In this document: positions 45,278 to 55,103 of the stretch, piece by piece
Numbering within the stretch: position 1 is the first letter of the stretch
How the letters are laid out: each line of letters opens with the position of its first letter
Notes under the pieces: model-generated
Told to the model about the DNA's origin: nothing
The model's database searches: none
The model's input: the letters and a program-made list of their open reading frames with translations, nothing else
Position numbers and translations under genes: made by a program
NCBI RefSeq assembly: GCF_019915265.1
Contig: NZ_CP082780.1
Location: 2,790,001 to 2,854,000 of the forward strand
DNA from: Bacillus aquiflavi
Lineage (GTDB): Bacteria; Bacillota; Bacilli; Bacillales; Cytobacillaceae
Direction of reading: 5' to 3'
DNA: 64,000 nt

Positions 45278-46786
45278 TTAATCTTTAATTGGCTCAAACC
45301 GTTCTACAAATAATGCTAAAGTTCTTGTCATGACACCTGTAGCTCCGGCTGTACCAAGGTCATAATCTTTATTTGTTGTTGCTGTTCCTGCGATATCAAG
45401 ATGAACCCAGGGAGTATCCTCGGCAAATTCACCTACAAATGCTCCGCCCATAATTGCATGACCTTCGCGCCCAGGCGAGTTATTTAAATCTGCAATCTTA
45501 CTATTTCTTACTCTTTCCTTGTCTTTTTCAAATAAAGGTAAACGCCACATAGGTTCATCTACTTCATAAGATGCTTCCAGTACTTGTTCAAACATAGCCT
45601 CATTATTTGTCAATACTCCAGTTGTATCTGCACCAAGAGCAACAATGACCCCGCCTGTTAAAGTTGCCACATCAACAAGATAATTTGCACCGTGATGCTT
45701 TGCATATGTTACTGCATCTGCTAAAGCAAGCCGCCCTTCAGCATCAGTATTTAATACTTCAATTGTTTTCCCGCTCAATGAAGAGATGACATCATCCGGT
45801 TTAAAGGCTGACCCGCTAACCATATTATCCGTAGCCGGAATAACCGCAACAACATTTTGATTAGGTCTTAACTCTCCGATAATTTCCATAGCGCCAAGAA
45901 CGGCTGCAGCACCGCCCATGTCAGTTTTCATACCAACAATTCCATCCTTCGGCTTTAAGGAGTATCCTCCTGTATCAAAAGTCACTCCTTTCCCGACGAG
46001 TCCAATTACGTCTTTCCATTCATCCTTACCTTGATATTTTAAAACGATCATCTTTGGCGGTTGGACAGACCCTTGATTTACCGCTAAAATCGCCCCCATT
46101 CCAAGCTTAAGCATATCTTCTTTTTCCAGAATTTCGACTTCAAAGTCATATTTTTCCGCTAATTGTTGAGCATAGTTTGCCATATCTGTTGCGGTTAGCA
46201 TATTACCTGGAAGATTGACAAGATTACGTGCTGAGTTTACTGCTTTTCCGTAAGTATAGCCAACTGTTAAAACTTCCTGAACTTCTGATTGATCAAAAGC
46301 TTCACAGTAAACAGTCATCTGTTTAACTTTTTTCTCAGGCTTATTCGGCTTTTGTTTGTAACCTTCAAATTGATAAGTCGCCATAGCAAAAGACTCACTT
46401 ATTCCATAAGCAACATCTAAAACATCTACTTTCTCGCTGACAAAGGAATCAAGTAAAATAGACACATCCTCTAAGTTTGCCGCTTTTACTTCTTTAAATG
46501 TCTTACCGAGCGCTTCTTTCAGCTTATTCAATGATACTTTCTTTTTATGTCCTAAACCAACAATATAAAGCCGCTTTGCACCAATTTGACCAAAAGTATG
46601 TATCATCGTGATGCTTTTATTTTTTGCCGAAATATCCTCTGATTTAACAAGTTCTGTTAGTTTCCCACCAAATTGCTCATCAACTTTACGAAGGACACCA
46701 TCAAATTTAATTGGCTGGTCGTAAAGTCCGATAATAAGGCACGAATGCTCCCTATGAAAATTTAGTTCTTTTGTCACAGTAAACAA
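45278..46786 (-). CDS. pepA: Leucyl aminopeptidase (M17, PepA)
   Basis: About 502 residues. The M17 C-terminal domain shows [17 protein letters not shown] (metal Lys and Asp), [15 protein letters not shown] and the family signature [14 protein letters not shown] with metal ligands Asp and Glu; the catalytic Arg is in that stretch. N-terminal domain is the usual macro-like fold. It removes N-terminal residues using two metal ions. TTG 46786, 6 nt after GGAGGTG, is preferred to ATG 46804, whose codons contain that very ribosome binding site. Confidence 0.95.
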   Translation of the reverse strand: MFTVTKELNFHREHSCLIIGLYDQPIKFDGVLRKVDEQFGGKLTELVKSEDISAKNKSITMIHTFGQIGAKRLYIVGLGHKKKVSLNKLKEALGKTFKEVKAANLEDVSILLDSFVSEKVDVLDVAYGISESFAMATYQFEGYKQKPNKPEKKVKQMTVYCEAFDQSEVQEVLTVGYTYGKAVNSARNLVNLPGNMLTATDMANYAQQLAEKYDFEVEILEKEDMLKLGMGAILAVNQGSVQPPKMIVLKYQGKDEWKDVIGLVGKGVTFDTGGYSLKPKDGIVGMKTDMGGAAAVLGAMEIIGELRPNQNVVAVIPATDNMVSGSAFKPDDVISSLSGKTIEVLNTDAEGRLALADAVTYAKHHGANYLVDVATLTGGVIVALGADTTGVLTNNEAMFEQVLEASYEVDEPMWRLPLFEKDKERVRNSKIADLNNSPGREGHAIMGGAFVGEFAEDTPWVHLDIAGTATTNKDYDLGTAGATGVMTRTLALFVERFEPIKD

Positions 46787-46847
46787 AACCTTCACCTCCA
46801 ACATAATAATGTTATTATAACAAAAAATAGCTTTTTATTTCGACTAA

Positions 46848-47228
46848 CTAACGATCTTCTAAATAAAGAAAAAAACGAGGAAGTTTAGGCAGAATATGAA
46901 CCTCTTCGAATGGGACGCGATCAACTTGCTGTGGCATCATACTTTGACATTGTTCAATAAATTCATAAACTTTCTCTAAATCTATCCCCCAATGAAACGG
47001 ACGGTATTGCTGTAAATATTCATGGGCCACGCTCATCATTAAACGAGCTCCTTTTATATTGCCGTACTCATAATGATAAATTGCTACACTCATTTGTAAT
47101 AATCCTTTTAAAAACAGATTATTTTTATCAGTCATCCATATTTCCTCAAGAAGATCATGGCAAGTATAGTAATCACCTTCATTAAATTTTACAAAGAACT
47201 CATAATATTCTATTGGATAATCATTCAA
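46848..47228 (-). CDS. DUF309 family protein
   Basis: 126 residues, helical. The signature FNEGDYYTCHDLLEEIWM with paired His and Glu is diagnostic of DUF309, followed by FLKGLLQMSVAIYHYEYGN. Similar to B. subtilis YpuF in size. Function unknown; the conserved polar set suggests a small enzyme or metal site. Divergent from yuiD. Confidence 0.85.
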   Translation of the reverse strand: MNDYPIEYYEFFVKFNEGDYYTCHDLLEEIWMTDKNNLFLKGLLQMSVAIYHYEYGNIKGARLMMSVAHEYLQQYRPFHWGIDLEKVYEFIEQCQSMMPQQVDRVPFEEVHILPKLPRFFLYLEDR

Positions 47229-47417
47229 TTCCCTTTCACCTTTTCGTAAGTAAGTCTTAAAAAGAGACTATTTGTTTAAAATGATTATTGCATAGTTAAG
47301 CAAATTAACAAAACTTTAATTTTTCATTCATTATTTATGTCATATGATTATCTTACAGTTAGTTAACCTTGATTAAAAAAAATGGTACACTGTATATAAC
47401 AAAAGGGTGGTTAAAAT

Positions 47418-47897
47418 ATGGAGTTATTCACAAATTTCCCATTATGGGCATCGTTAACTGCAATTTTCTTTGCTCAGTTTGTAAAAGTCCCTATTCATTT
47501 CTTAACTGCTAGAAAAGTGGATTGGAAACTTCTTTTTAGTACGGGCGGAATGCCAAGTTCCCATTCTGCCGCTGTAACAGCACTTGTAACAGGAGTAGCA
47601 CTTGAAGAGGGATTGAATTCTACCATCTTTGCTGTTTCAACTGTCTTTGCCATCATCGTCATGTTTGATGCAACTGGAGTTAGAAGACATGCCGGCGAAC
47701 AAGCAACTGTTTTAAACAGACTTGTAGCTGATTTTAATAAATTTGTCGAAGAAGCAAAAATTTGGCAGCAAAAACCCGCTCAAGAAAAGCGTCGTGAATT
47801 GAAAAAACTTCTTGGACATCAGCCAATCGAAGTCTTTTTTGGCGGATTATCTGGAATACTACTTACTTTGCTGCTCCATTATTTAATTAAAATGTAG
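47418..47897 (+). CDS. yuiD: Divergent PAP2 family protein YuiD
   Basis: 159 residues, four to five TM segments. The motif PSSHSAAVTALVTGVALEEG is the divergent PAP2 signature; RRHAGEQATVLNRLV follows. Such proteins are presumed lipid phosphatases or structural relatives in the membrane. The next gene, a BtuF-like protein, starts 10 bp after its stop. In B. subtilis yuiD neighbours yuiC and yuiB, as here. Confidence 0.92.
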   Translation: MELFTNFPLWASLTAIFFAQFVKVPIHFLTARKVDWKLLFSTGGMPSSHSAAVTALVTGVALEEGLNSTIFAVSTVFAIIVMFDATGVRRHAGEQATVLNRLVADFNKFVEEAKIWQQKPAQEKRRELKKLLGHQPIEVFFGGLSGILLTLLLHYLIKM

Positions 47898-47907
47898 GTG
47901 ACTGTCG

Positions 47908-48687
47908 ATGAAAGTTATTTCTATTTGTCCAAGCAATACGGAAGTAATCGCCTATTTAGGATTAGCTGATCAATTGATCGCTGTTGATGATCATTCAGAT
48001 TGGCCTCCCGAAATCATCGGACTTCCAAGGGTTGGTCCCGATCTCTCCATTAATATGGATTTAGTTGAACAATTAAAACCCGATATAGTACTCGCTTCAT
48101 TAAGCGTTCCTGGAATGGAAAAAAATATTGCTGAACTAGAAAAGCGTAATATCCCTCACATTATTTTAAATCCACAAAGTTTAGCGGACATAGAAAATGA
48201 CTTATTAGTTGTAAGTGAGGTACTTGATTTACCGGAAAAAGGAAAGGAAGTTGCACGCTCTTTTCGTGAACAATTTGCGGAATTAAAAGCTAAAAGTGAG
48301 GAAGCAGTTTATAAACCTTCTTTATATTGGGAATGGTGGCCAAAGCCTGTCTTTACTCCCGGTAAAGTGAACTGGCTGACCGAGCTAAGTGAAGCAGTGG
48401 GTGCATATAATATCTTTCATGATATTAATTTAGCAAATATTCAAACCGATTGGGAAGAAGTATACAAACGAAATCCAGATTATATTTGTCTTGCTTGGGT
48501 AGGAGTACGGAGACAAAAAGTGAATCCGAAAATTGTTTTTAAAAGACCTTCTTGGTCTAATCTTGAAGCATTAAAGAAAGAGCATATATTTGTCCTTGAA
48601 GAAGAGCTTTTTTGCCGCCCTTCTCCCCGTCTTCTTGAAGGCGCGAAAAAATTAGCAAAGCTTATTCATCCTGATTTATTTAAATAA
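47908..48687 (+). CDS. BtuF-like cobalamin/metal-binding protein without signal peptide
   Basis: 259 residues of the Peripla_BP_2 fold: ISICPSNTEVIAYLGLADQLIAVDDHSDWP, QLKPDIVLASLSVPGMEKNI and the C-terminal KRPSWSNLEALKKEHIFVL. Unlike BtuF or FhuD-type receptors it has no signal peptide or lipobox, so it should be cytoplasmic. It is 10 bp after yuiD and likely co-transcribed. Role inferred: intracellular cofactor binding or a metallochelate; there is no transporter gene next to it. Confidence 0.85.
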   Translation: MKVISICPSNTEVIAYLGLADQLIAVDDHSDWPPEIIGLPRVGPDLSINMDLVEQLKPDIVLASLSVPGMEKNIAELEKRNIPHIILNPQSLADIENDLLVVSEVLDLPEKGKEVARSFREQFAELKAKSEEAVYKPSLYWEWWPKPVFTPGKVNWLTELSEAVGAYNIFHDINLANIQTDWEEVYKRNPDYICLAWVGVRRQKVNPKIVFKRPSWSNLEALKKEHIFVLEEELFCRPSPRLLEGAKKLAKLIHPDLFK

Positions 48688-48719
48688 CATTTATGTAGGC
48701 AAAACAAAAAAGAAGCAAA

Positions 48720-48845
48720 GACGGTGAGCTTATCGTAAAAGAAAATGCCCAAAAGACTGGGTGAAAACGCTTCTCGGCCAAGGCTCTGTACCAGATAAAA
48801 GCAACAGGCGTTCATAAAGTGCGTTTGTCAACAGTCTGAAGATGC
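48720..48845 (+). repeat. Intergenic repeat copy R6 (after the BtuF-like gene)
   Basis: In gene sense it ends AGTGCGTTTGTCAACAGTCTGA next to a T-rich hairpin arm. The middle is more diverged than in the other copies (GGTGAGCTTATCGTAAAA replaces the usual GAGCTTACAACG). AAAAAAGAAGCAAA at 48705-48719 and TTTGCTTCTTTTTT at 48852-48867 flank it as inverted repeats. Confidence 0.65.
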
Positions 48846-48851
48846 AATCCT

Positions 48852-48870
48852 TTTTGCTTCTTTTTTAACA
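48852..48870 (+). terminator. T-rich 3' arm of the terminator after the BtuF-like gene
   Basis: TTTTGCTTCTTTTTT pairs with AAAAAAGAAGCAAA lying 130 bp upstream, so the R6 repeat forms the loop of this structure. Confidence 0.55.
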
Positions 48871-48928
48871 TAATATTAGACTCTTGAATAATCAAAAAAC
48901 GAATAAAGTTCATATCTCTTTTTTCAAA

Positions 48929-49639
48929 TTATTCTTTCTCAGTTTTCATAAACTGTTGCCGAAAGACCTGCATTGTTTCATTTTCATTCAAAGCAACAAG
49001 TTCTTCTTCTGTCAATTTCCCATTACCCATCTCAATTACATAAACATCTATTTGCTTTTTCCCCCATTGATTGTATACGTCTTCAACAGTTTCATAATAT
49101 AAGTCAAGCTTATCCCCTTTAATTGCACCGCCTTTATCTGCAACCACTCCATATCCGTAACCTGGGATAAATAAAATTGTCCCGATCGGAAAAACATTTA
49201 AATCGGCTGCAATAGTAGAATATAAGTCCCTTTTTACCTTTACACCTGAATAGGTAATTCCAAACTCTGGATGACTTGGTTGTTTACCCGTTGACTCGAA
49301 GCCTGCCGTATATCCTGTTGCAGTTACTGTCTTTTTAGGAAATTGAGACCAATCAAATGCCTCCTCTAACGATGGCGGTGATCCTACAACTGGTTCGCTA
49401 GAAGAAATTTGCACAGCTGTTTGTTCAACTTTGTTTAATAATTTATAAGTGAGATTCATTTGTTTAGATGAATGAGAAGAAATTCTTTGATTTTTCTTAA
49501 CTTCATCTGCTTTCTTTTGCTCACTCATATATGAAACAATTGAGATCGCCTTCACTCCTGTTATAGTTTGGAACGTGGTTAATAATGCAAGAGTAAATAG
49601 CACCGTCATAACTAAACGCCTTGTAAAATTGTTTATCAT
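48929..49639 (-). CDS. yuiC: 3D-domain cell-wall protein YuiC
   Basis: About 236 residues. An N-terminal signal anchor ([13 protein letters not shown] region) and charged linker precede a 3D domain (residues about 110-215): [56 protein letters not shown] with the catalytic Asp residues. 3D-domain proteins such as Rpf-like lytic transglycosylases cut peptidoglycan glycan strands; YuiC of B. subtilis is an active mini-transglycosylase. I chose ATG 49639 after GGGAGG. Operon with yuiB upstream. Confidence 0.9.
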   Translation of the reverse strand: MINNFTRRLVMTVLFTLALLTTFQTITGVKAISIVSYMSEQKKADEVKKNQRISSHSSKQMNLTYKLLNKVEQTAVQISSSEPVVGSPPSLEEAFDWSQFPKKTVTATGYTAGFESTGKQPSHPEFGITYSGVKVKRDLYSTIAADLNVFPIGTILFIPGYGYGVVADKGGAIKGDKLDLYYETVEDVYNQWGKKQIDVYVIEMGNGKLTEEELVALNENETMQVFRQQFMKTEKE

Positions 49640-49755
49640 TAATTTTTCCACTCCTCCCAAATCTATTTATTTCCTAACTAAATAGGAATATCAAAAATAA
49701 GGAGGAGATTTTACAAAAGCAAAAGACTGACTTTTAAAAAAAGTCAGCCTCTTTA

Positions 49756-50079
49756 TTAAAACATCCGATATCCACTTTTTCTAAGTATTTTTATAACAAT
49801 TCCGGCCCCTATAGCGCCTAATAAACCGCTGCTTAAAATTAAAATATCAGCTAAGGCAAGAGAGGTAAATCGCTGTCCCAGCTGTGAGAAAGCCGCTTTA
49901 CTATTAGTAAAATATTCGATCAATCTTACTTTATCGACAATTAAAATCGCGATAATTGGATAAATAATTGCCATAATCCACGACATTCTTAACAGCATAT
50001 TTAACAAAAAACCAATTCCAAAAAATAACACAAAAAACAGTAACATTGAAATGATTAAAACCGGTAAACTCATTTCCAT
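49756..50079 (-). CDS. yuiB: YuiB-type membrane protein
   Basis: About 107 residues, four TM segments (MLLFFVLFFGIGFLLNMLL, MAIIYPIIAILIV, LALADILILSSGLLGAIGAGIVIKIL). Length and topology match B. subtilis YuiB, next to yuiC there as well. ATG 50079 follows GAGGGGGTTC. Function unknown; transcribed with yuiC. Confidence 0.85.
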   Translation of the reverse strand: MEMSLPVLIISMLLFFVLFFGIGFLLNMLLRMSWIMAIIYPIIAILIVDKVRLIEYFTNSKAAFSQLGQRFTSLALADILILSSGLLGAIGAGIVIKILRKSGYRMF

Positions 50080-50218
50080 AAGATGAACCCCCTCAAACAA
50101 ATCACTCTTAAAGTGTACTTGAATGTGTACTTATGGTCAATTTATTAACAAGAAACAATCGTACTTTTCATTGAAATGATGGCTAAAATATGCTTTAAGG
50201 TTTTGTGTTTATTCCATA

Positions 50219-50713
50219 TTATAAAAATAGTTTATATGACGTATATCCGAACTGATCTCCCGGATTAATTCCATCATGGAGAGGTTTGGCAATCGTTTTA
50301 GATAGGTTGGTTAAATATTTGAGCATAACTGATGAATTTTCATCCTTTTCTAATTCTAAAGGATCAATAAACTTCGCATCAAATAACTCACTTTCTTGCG
50401 GTGAAATAATCATCCCTTCTCTTTCGGGCTTTAATAAAAAGATGATCATGTTGTCGCTTATTTCATCCTTAATAACACCAGTTCGAAGTCCAATCATACC
50501 GATAACATTACAAGCAATCCCTGTTTCTTCTTTTACTTCACGAACAACTGCTTCATCTGCCGTTTCACCTGGATTGACAAACCCTGCTGGTAAAGACCAT
50601 TTACCTTTAAGACCGCTATAATTTTTCTTTACAACAAGCCACTTTTTATTAGACGAGATAACTAATCCAGCTACTCCGAGCCATACTTTCCCACGCCCTC
50701 CATTATTCCCCAT
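50219..50713 (-). CDS. Nudix hydrolase
   Basis: About 164 residues. The Nudix box is intact: GFVNPGETADEAVVREVKEETGI, which fits GX5EX7REUXEEXGU with both catalytic glutamates. It would cleave nucleoside diphosphates linked to another moiety; the substrate is unknown. ATG 50713 has AAGGAGG upstream and gives the family's usual start; an earlier ATG at 50809 lies in the R7 region and adds a region unlike any Nudix protein. Confidence 0.9.
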   Translation of the reverse strand: MGNNGGRGKVWLGVAGLVISSNKKWLVVKKNYSGLKGKWSLPAGFVNPGETADEAVVREVKEETGIACNVIGMIGLRTGVIKDEISDNMIIFLLKPEREGMIISPQESELFDAKFIDPLELEKDENSSVMLKYLTNLSKTIAKPLHDGINPGDQFGYTSYKLFL

Positions 50714-50759
50714 ACTAAATTTTTCCTCCTTATTAGCATTGTAACGTTTTACATTAAAA

Positions 50760-50781
50760 AAAGCAGACAATAGAGGTCTGC
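50760..50781 (-). terminator. Distal terminator of yumB, hairpin B
   Basis: GCAGAC ... GTCTGC stem, on the minus strand followed by TTTTTTT. Nearly the same as hairpin A at 50904-50927 on the other side of R7. Confidence 0.75.
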
Positions 50782-50785
50782 TCTT

Positions 50786-50900
50786 CAGACTGTTGATAAA
50801 CGAACTCATGAACGATATTGTTCTCCCTCGTGGTACATACCTCGACTGACAAGCGCTAGTCTAGCGAATATCATTAAAATATTGAATTATCTACAAGCTG
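50786..50900 (-). repeat. Intergenic repeat copy R7 (after yumB)
   Basis: In yumB sense it contains GCGCTTGTCAGTCGAGGTA and ends TTTATCAACAGTCTGA against hairpin B. The central part is deleted relative to R8 (it keeps CGAACTCATGAACG). It lies between two similar terminator hairpins. Confidence 0.75.
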
Positions 50901-50903
50901 AAA

Positions 50904-50927
50904 AGAGCAGACAATAAAGTCTGCTCT
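50904..50927 (-). terminator. Proximal terminator of yumB, hairpin A
   Basis: AGAGCAGAC/GTCTGCTCT stem (6-nt loop); minus-strand tail TTTTC, weaker than hairpin B. Confidence 0.75.
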
Positions 50928-51034
50928 CTTATACATTAAGAATTAAAATAAATAATTAAAAGTTCAGTTTTCTAATTTTTCTATTATCGCTATTTTTGTA
51001 AACGTTTGCAGTCTTTTTAATATTTATGCTTATT

Positions 51035-52252
51035 TTATAAAACTTTAAATTTTCCTTTCTTCATGACGAGTGAAGCTCCGCCTATCATGTAAAGCGCGCG
51101 GTTATCAATCATCTTCTTCATAAATGCTGCTTTCGTACCCACCATTTTTTTACCTAATGCAACTCCGATTGCGTCATCTTCTCCTAAAGAGCAAACTGTA
51201 CCTTTAATATCTGGTTTAAATAGTGTAAGTTCAGCTTTATTGCGAACAAGTGCCACTAAATTATGTGCGCATACTTCTCCTTGTTGGATTGCAATTTGTG
51301 CAGTTGGAGGGTATGGACGGTTAATCTCTTCATTAATAATTAAAGCACAGTCGCCAATGATAAATACATCTTCAAAACCTGGTGCTCGTAAATCTTTTTC
51401 TACTTTTACTCTTCCGCGCATCGCTTCGAAACCTGATTTTTCGATAATAGAGTTTCCTCTTACACCTGCTGCCCAAACAACTGTATTAGCTTTAATTTCT
51501 TCCACTTCATTTTCATCTTTTGCAACCAAAATGCCTTCAGGTGTGCATTCTTTAATTGGTGTGCCAATCTTGAATTCTACACCTTTGCGTTCTAACTGCG
51601 CAACTGCATAATTTACAAGTTCAGGGTCAAAACCAGGAAGAACCATTGGAGCTGCTTCAACACAAAATATCTTGACTTTGTCATTGTCAATATCATATTC
51701 GCGGCATAGCTCCGGAATACGATTCGTTAATTCACCAACAAACTCAATTCCAGTAAATCCTGCCCCGCCAACAACAATTGTTAGACGATCTTCATTTTTC
51801 TCTGCTTCATTACTATAAGTAGCAAATTGATACTCAATATGCTCACGGATTTGTCTTGCAGAGTTTACGTTAGTGATAGAAAAAGCATATTCCTTTAATC
51901 CTTTTATCCCAAATGTTTCAGGTTCTGCACCAAGTGAAACGACTAAATAATCATATTCAATTTCACTATTAGCTAAGATTACTTTCTTTTCATCTGTTTT
52001 AATTTCAATTGCTTCATCTTGAACAAAATCAACTTTATTACGATCAATTACATCTGCAATGTTGTAACGAACACGATCATGATGCAAAGTACCAGCAGAG
52101 GCTTCGTGTAGCCATGTTGTTTCATAATGGTATTCGTTTTTGTTAACGAGTACAATGTCGACTTCATTCATACCAACCATTTTTTGAAGACGCACAGTTG
52201 TCATTAAACCACCATAACCCGCACCTAAAATAACAATTTTTGGCTTTTTCAA
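51035..52252 (-). CDS. yumB: Type-2 NADH dehydrogenase YumB
   Basis: About 405 residues. FAD-binding GAGYGGLMT near 8-16, NAD-binding [16 protein letters not shown] near 165, and a second FAD motif IGDCALIIN near 300. It has the NDH-2 pattern of a soluble flavoprotein with a hydrophobic C-terminal patch that meets the membrane and feeds electrons from NADH to menaquinone. TTG 52252 (GGTGG upstream) matches relatives starting MKKPKIVIL; the earlier GTG/ATG codons lie in the ribosome-binding region. Divergent from yumC, sharing a regulatory gap with a Rex-like site. Confidence 0.94.
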   Translation of the reverse strand: MKKPKIVILGAGYGGLMTTVRLQKMVGMNEVDIVLVNKNEYHYETTWLHEASAGTLHHDRVRYNIADVIDRNKVDFVQDEAIEIKTDEKKVILANSEIEYDYLVVSLGAEPETFGIKGLKEYAFSITNVNSARQIREHIEYQFATYSNEAEKNEDRLTIVVGGAGFTGIEFVGELTNRIPELCREYDIDNDKVKIFCVEAAPMVLPGFDPELVNYAVAQLERKGVEFKIGTPIKECTPEGILVAKDENEVEEIKANTVVWAAGVRGNSIIEKSGFEAMRGRVKVEKDLRAPGFEDVFIIGDCALIINEEINRPYPPTAQIAIQQGEVCAHNLVALVRNKAELTLFKPDIKGTVCSLGEDDAIGVALGKKMVGTKAAFMKKMIDNRALYMIGGASLVMKKGKFKVL

Positions 52253-52314
52253 GTATATCACTTCCACCTTTAAAGTATTATTATTTATGATATTTCTCTT
52301 TAAACTTTTTACTT

Positions 52315-52338
52315 AAAGCTTTTTATATAAAAAGCTTT
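52315..52338. promoter_or_regulatory. 24-bp perfect palindrome in the yumB/yumC gap
   Basis: AAAGCTTTTTAT and its complement, ATAAAAAGCTTT, form an uninterrupted inverted repeat. It could be an operator or, as RNA, a hairpin in the yumB leader. No known consensus recognised. Confidence 0.6.
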
Positions 52339-52349
52339 AAAAGTATTGT

Positions 52350-52367
52350 TTGTGATATAATTCACGA
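52350..52367. promoter_or_regulatory. Rex-like operator
   Basis: TTGTGATATAATTCACGA matches the redox regulator Rex consensus TTGTGAAATATTTCACAA at 15 of 18 positions. It lies about 100 bp upstream of yumB, the kind of gene Rex controls. A second near-palindrome, TGACATAAATATGTCA, follows at 52372-52387. Binding is inferred. Confidence 0.6.
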
Positions 52368-52650
52368 TAACTGACATAAATATGTCAATATTTTGTCACA
52401 AAATATTAATAATATATCTACATACACATAATATTCTTTTTTATCATGTTTTTCAAGCTATATATTTCTTTTATACCAAGTTTGAATATTCAGAATATAC
52501 TCAAGGTGAACCCTCATATTTTAATAAAAAAAATGTGATAATGAATAATTATTACATCATTACAATTCCCTTATTAATGTGAGATTATACACCTTTTGTG
52601 GTATGATAAAGGATGTGAATTTCTTTATTACCAACATGGGGGGATATGGT

Positions 52651-53646
52651 GTGAAAGAAGATCAAAAAGTATACGACATAACGATTATTGGGGGAGGACC
52701 AGTAGGCTTATTTACAGCTTTTTACGGTGGAATGAGACAAGCATCTGTAAAAATTATCGAAAGCTTGCCTCAATTAGGCGGACAACTAGCAGCCCTTTAC
52801 CCTGAAAAGTACATATATGATGTGGCTGGCTTTCCTAAAGTACGCGCTCAAGAACTAGTTAATAATTTAAAAGAACAAATGGCAAAATTTGAACCGACTG
52901 TTTCCCTTGAGCAATCAGTTGAAAAATTAGAGAAACAAGATGATGGTACTTTTAAATTAACGACGAATAAGGAAGTACATTATTCAAAAACCGTTATTAT
53001 CACTGCTGGAAATGGAGCCTTTCAGCCACGAAGAATCGAGTTAGAAAATGCACGTAATTATGAGGGCAAAAACCTCCATTATTTTATCAATGATTTAAAT
53101 CAATTTGCTGGGCAAAAAGTCGCAGTTTGCGGCGGTGGTGATTCAGCTGTAGACTGGGCGCTCATGTTAGAACCAATTGCAGAAAAGGTGACAATTGTCC
53201 ACCGCCGTGATAAATTCCGTGCTCACGAGCATAGTGTCGAAAATTTACAAAAGTCAAAAGTTGAAATTAAAACACCTTATATTCCAACAGAATTAATTGG
53301 CGATGATGAAAACATTAAGCAAATCGTTCTCAAAGATGCAAAGGACGAGCAAAAAGAAGTCATTGATGTTGATGCAGTCATCGTTAATTTTGGCTTTGTT
53401 TCCTCACTCGGTCCAATTAAAGAATGGGGCTTAAATATTGAGAAAAACTCCATTATCGTTAACTCTAAAATGGAAACAAATATTCCAGGTGTGTATGCTG
53501 CTGGAGATATTTGCACTTATGAAGGTAAAGTAAAACTAATTGCCTGCGGTTTCGGCGAGGCTCCGACTGCGGTTAATAATGCAAAGGCATATATTGATCC
53601 AAAAGCAAGAGTACAGCCTTTACATAGTTCTTCTATGTTTAAATAA
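52651..53646 (+). CDS. yumC: Ferredoxin--NADP+ reductase 2 (YumC)
   Basis: About 331 residues, thioredoxin-reductase-like FNR without the active-site CxxC. FAD motif [42 protein letters not shown] motif [23 protein letters not shown], and the closing [29 protein letters not shown]. It reduces ferredoxin or flavodoxin with NADPH. GTG 52651, 7 nt after GGGGGG, gives the start known for YumC ([10 protein letters not shown]). Confidence 0.96.
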   Translation: MKEDQKVYDITIIGGGPVGLFTAFYGGMRQASVKIIESLPQLGGQLAALYPEKYIYDVAGFPKVRAQELVNNLKEQMAKFEPTVSLEQSVEKLEKQDDGTFKLTTNKEVHYSKTVIITAGNGAFQPRRIELENARNYEGKNLHYFINDLNQFAGQKVAVCGGGDSAVDWALMLEPIAEKVTIVHRRDKFRAHEHSVENLQKSKVEIKTPYIPTELIGDDENIKQIVLKDAKDEQKEVIDVDAVIVNFGFVSSLGPIKEWGLNIEKNSIIVNSKMETNIPGVYAAGDICTYEGKVKLIACGFGEAPTAVNNAKAYIDPKARVQPLHSSSMFK

Positions 53647-53657
53647 GTAAAAAAGAT

Positions 53658-53720
53658 GGGGTCAGATAATGTAGGTCGTAAGATTAAATGATCATCACAT
53701 TGGTCTGACCTCCAATTTTT
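53658..53720. terminator. Terminator shared by yumC and yutM
   Basis: TGGGGTCAGATAATGT can pair with ACATTGGTCTGACCTCCA over about 60 bp, followed by AATTTTTT. Confidence 0.6.
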
Positions 53721-54082
53721 TAGCATTCCTCTGGAGTACCTTCGTTCGTTACCGTTCTAAACGATGAACCACAGCCGCATGATGCGATCGCATTCGGATT
53801 ATCGATAGTAAATCCTCCGCCCATTAGGGATTCTTTGTAATCAATTGTTGTCCCTCCTAGGATTAGTTTACTTTCTTGATCAACAACAACTTTCACACCG
53901 TGCTGTTCGAAGTGGACATCGTCTTCTTTTATTTCATGATCAAAACCCATGCCATAAGATAATCCACTGCAGCCGCCCCCTTTTACAGCAACCCGTAAGT
54001 AGGCACCTTCTTCATCGTTTTGCTTCATCATATTTTTTATTTGAATAGCTGCTGCCTCAGTTAATTTAATGATATTCGTCAA
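53720..54082 (-). CDS. yutM: A-type Fe-S carrier (ErpA/IscA family, YutM)
   Basis: 120 residues, the HesB/IscA fold. GGGCSGLSYGMGF carries the first Cys and ASCGCGSSF the other two, giving the Fe-S-binding C-x(n)-CGC set. It receives clusters from the SUF scaffold and delivers them to apo-proteins. AGGAGATC upstream. It is close to the NifU-type gene yutI (56768), as in B. subtilis. Confidence 0.93.
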   Translation of the reverse strand: MTNIIKLTEAAAIQIKNMMKQNDEEGAYLRVAVKGGGCSGLSYGMGFDHEIKEDDVHFEQHGVKVVVDQESKLILGGTTIDYKESLMGGGFTIDNPNAIASCGCGSSFRTVTNEGTPEEC

Positions 54083-54189
54083 TGAGATCTCCTCCTTTAT
54101 TCGAGGTCCTTTACATTAATAGTATATACACTACATCAATTGTACTCAACTGAATAAACTGGATTTATGAACTACTCGCCACTCATCAA

Positions 54190-54605
54190 TTTTTGCTAGT
54201 TGTTTTTTCCTTGTTCTTTTAGCTTATACTCTAAAAATAGCAGTAAACATACCCCAACCATTATCATAAACGCTTTTACCAAAGTGAAGGGCTTGAGATA
54301 TACCTTTATGTTTAAGTCCTCGATCCCTATAGTAATTATTCCCAATCCGAACAAACATCCTTTTTACAAAATCAGATATTTCAGTATCAAAGATTCTTCT
54401 GCGATACTTTACAACTAACACCATAATCGCATATTGAGAACACTGAATGATTATTACTATTTAATTTTATTTATATACCAGTATTTTATTCTACATCAGA
54501 CTGATTATATCATTAGCTTTGGCTAAAGCCAACCGAAATTCATCTCCCACCTGCTTACTGGGCTACGCCCTTCACATTCCCTAAGAATGGGAGACTTCTT
54601 TCGGA
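54190..54605 (-). mobile_element. Remnant of an IS200/IS605-family element
   Basis: A frame at 54224-54424 joins a TnpA-like piece (VVKYRRRIF, after which the Y1 transposase normally continues) to a TnpB-like segment (ALHFGKSVYDNGWGMF). The region 54520-54605 has the hairpin typical of IS605 ends: CTTTGGCTAAAGCCAACCG and paired TCTCCCA/TGGGAGA. No intact tnpA or tnpB remains. It interrupts the yutM-yuzB interval. Confidence 0.6.
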
Positions 54606-54611
54606 AATCCA

Positions 54612-54848
54612 TTAAAAATGATGCCCTTCGAGAAATTTATAAATGTTCGCAACTAGCTCATCAGGCGTCTCGCCTGAAACTACGTCTCCATTTACTAATG
54701 CAAATAATGATCGAGCGCATTTTCCACAATGACTAAGACAACCATATTCAATAATATCTAAATTAGGATCTTTTTCTAATTGTTCACGAGCTCTTTGTGC
54801 TCCGCTTGCTAAATTACTAACACAAAATTCTATCATTGGCTTTAGCAT
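54612..54848 (-). CDS. yuzB: DUF1450 protein YuzB
   Basis: 78 residues with a thioredoxin-like/ferredoxin-like cysteine set: EFCVSN and [19 protein letters not shown]1450 of Bacillus, unknown function but a likely Fe-S or redox protein. GAGGTG upstream. Between the IS605 remnant and yutJ; the neighbourhood in B. subtilis is the same. Confidence 0.9.
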   Translation of the reverse strand: MLKPMIEFCVSNLASGAQRAREQLEKDPNLDIIEYGCLSHCGKCARSLFALVNGDVVSGETPDELVANIYKFLEGHHF

Positions 54849-55103
54849 TTTGTCACCTCATTACATCGTTAAAATGAGTAAAAATGATTCGTTAGTCTAT
54901 GTCAAGTTTTTTGAATGGATATGTTGTTATTTAGCCACAACTTCGGTATAATTTTTATTAGTGTGTGTAATGAATTAATATTTTTTTACAATAACAAATA
55001 AATCGATAATTATTATTTTTATTTTCTTTTATTTATATAGTGCCTATATTAATTTGATCAATTTTTCACAATTAAAAGAGTTAAAAAAAAGGGGAAATTT
55101 TTC

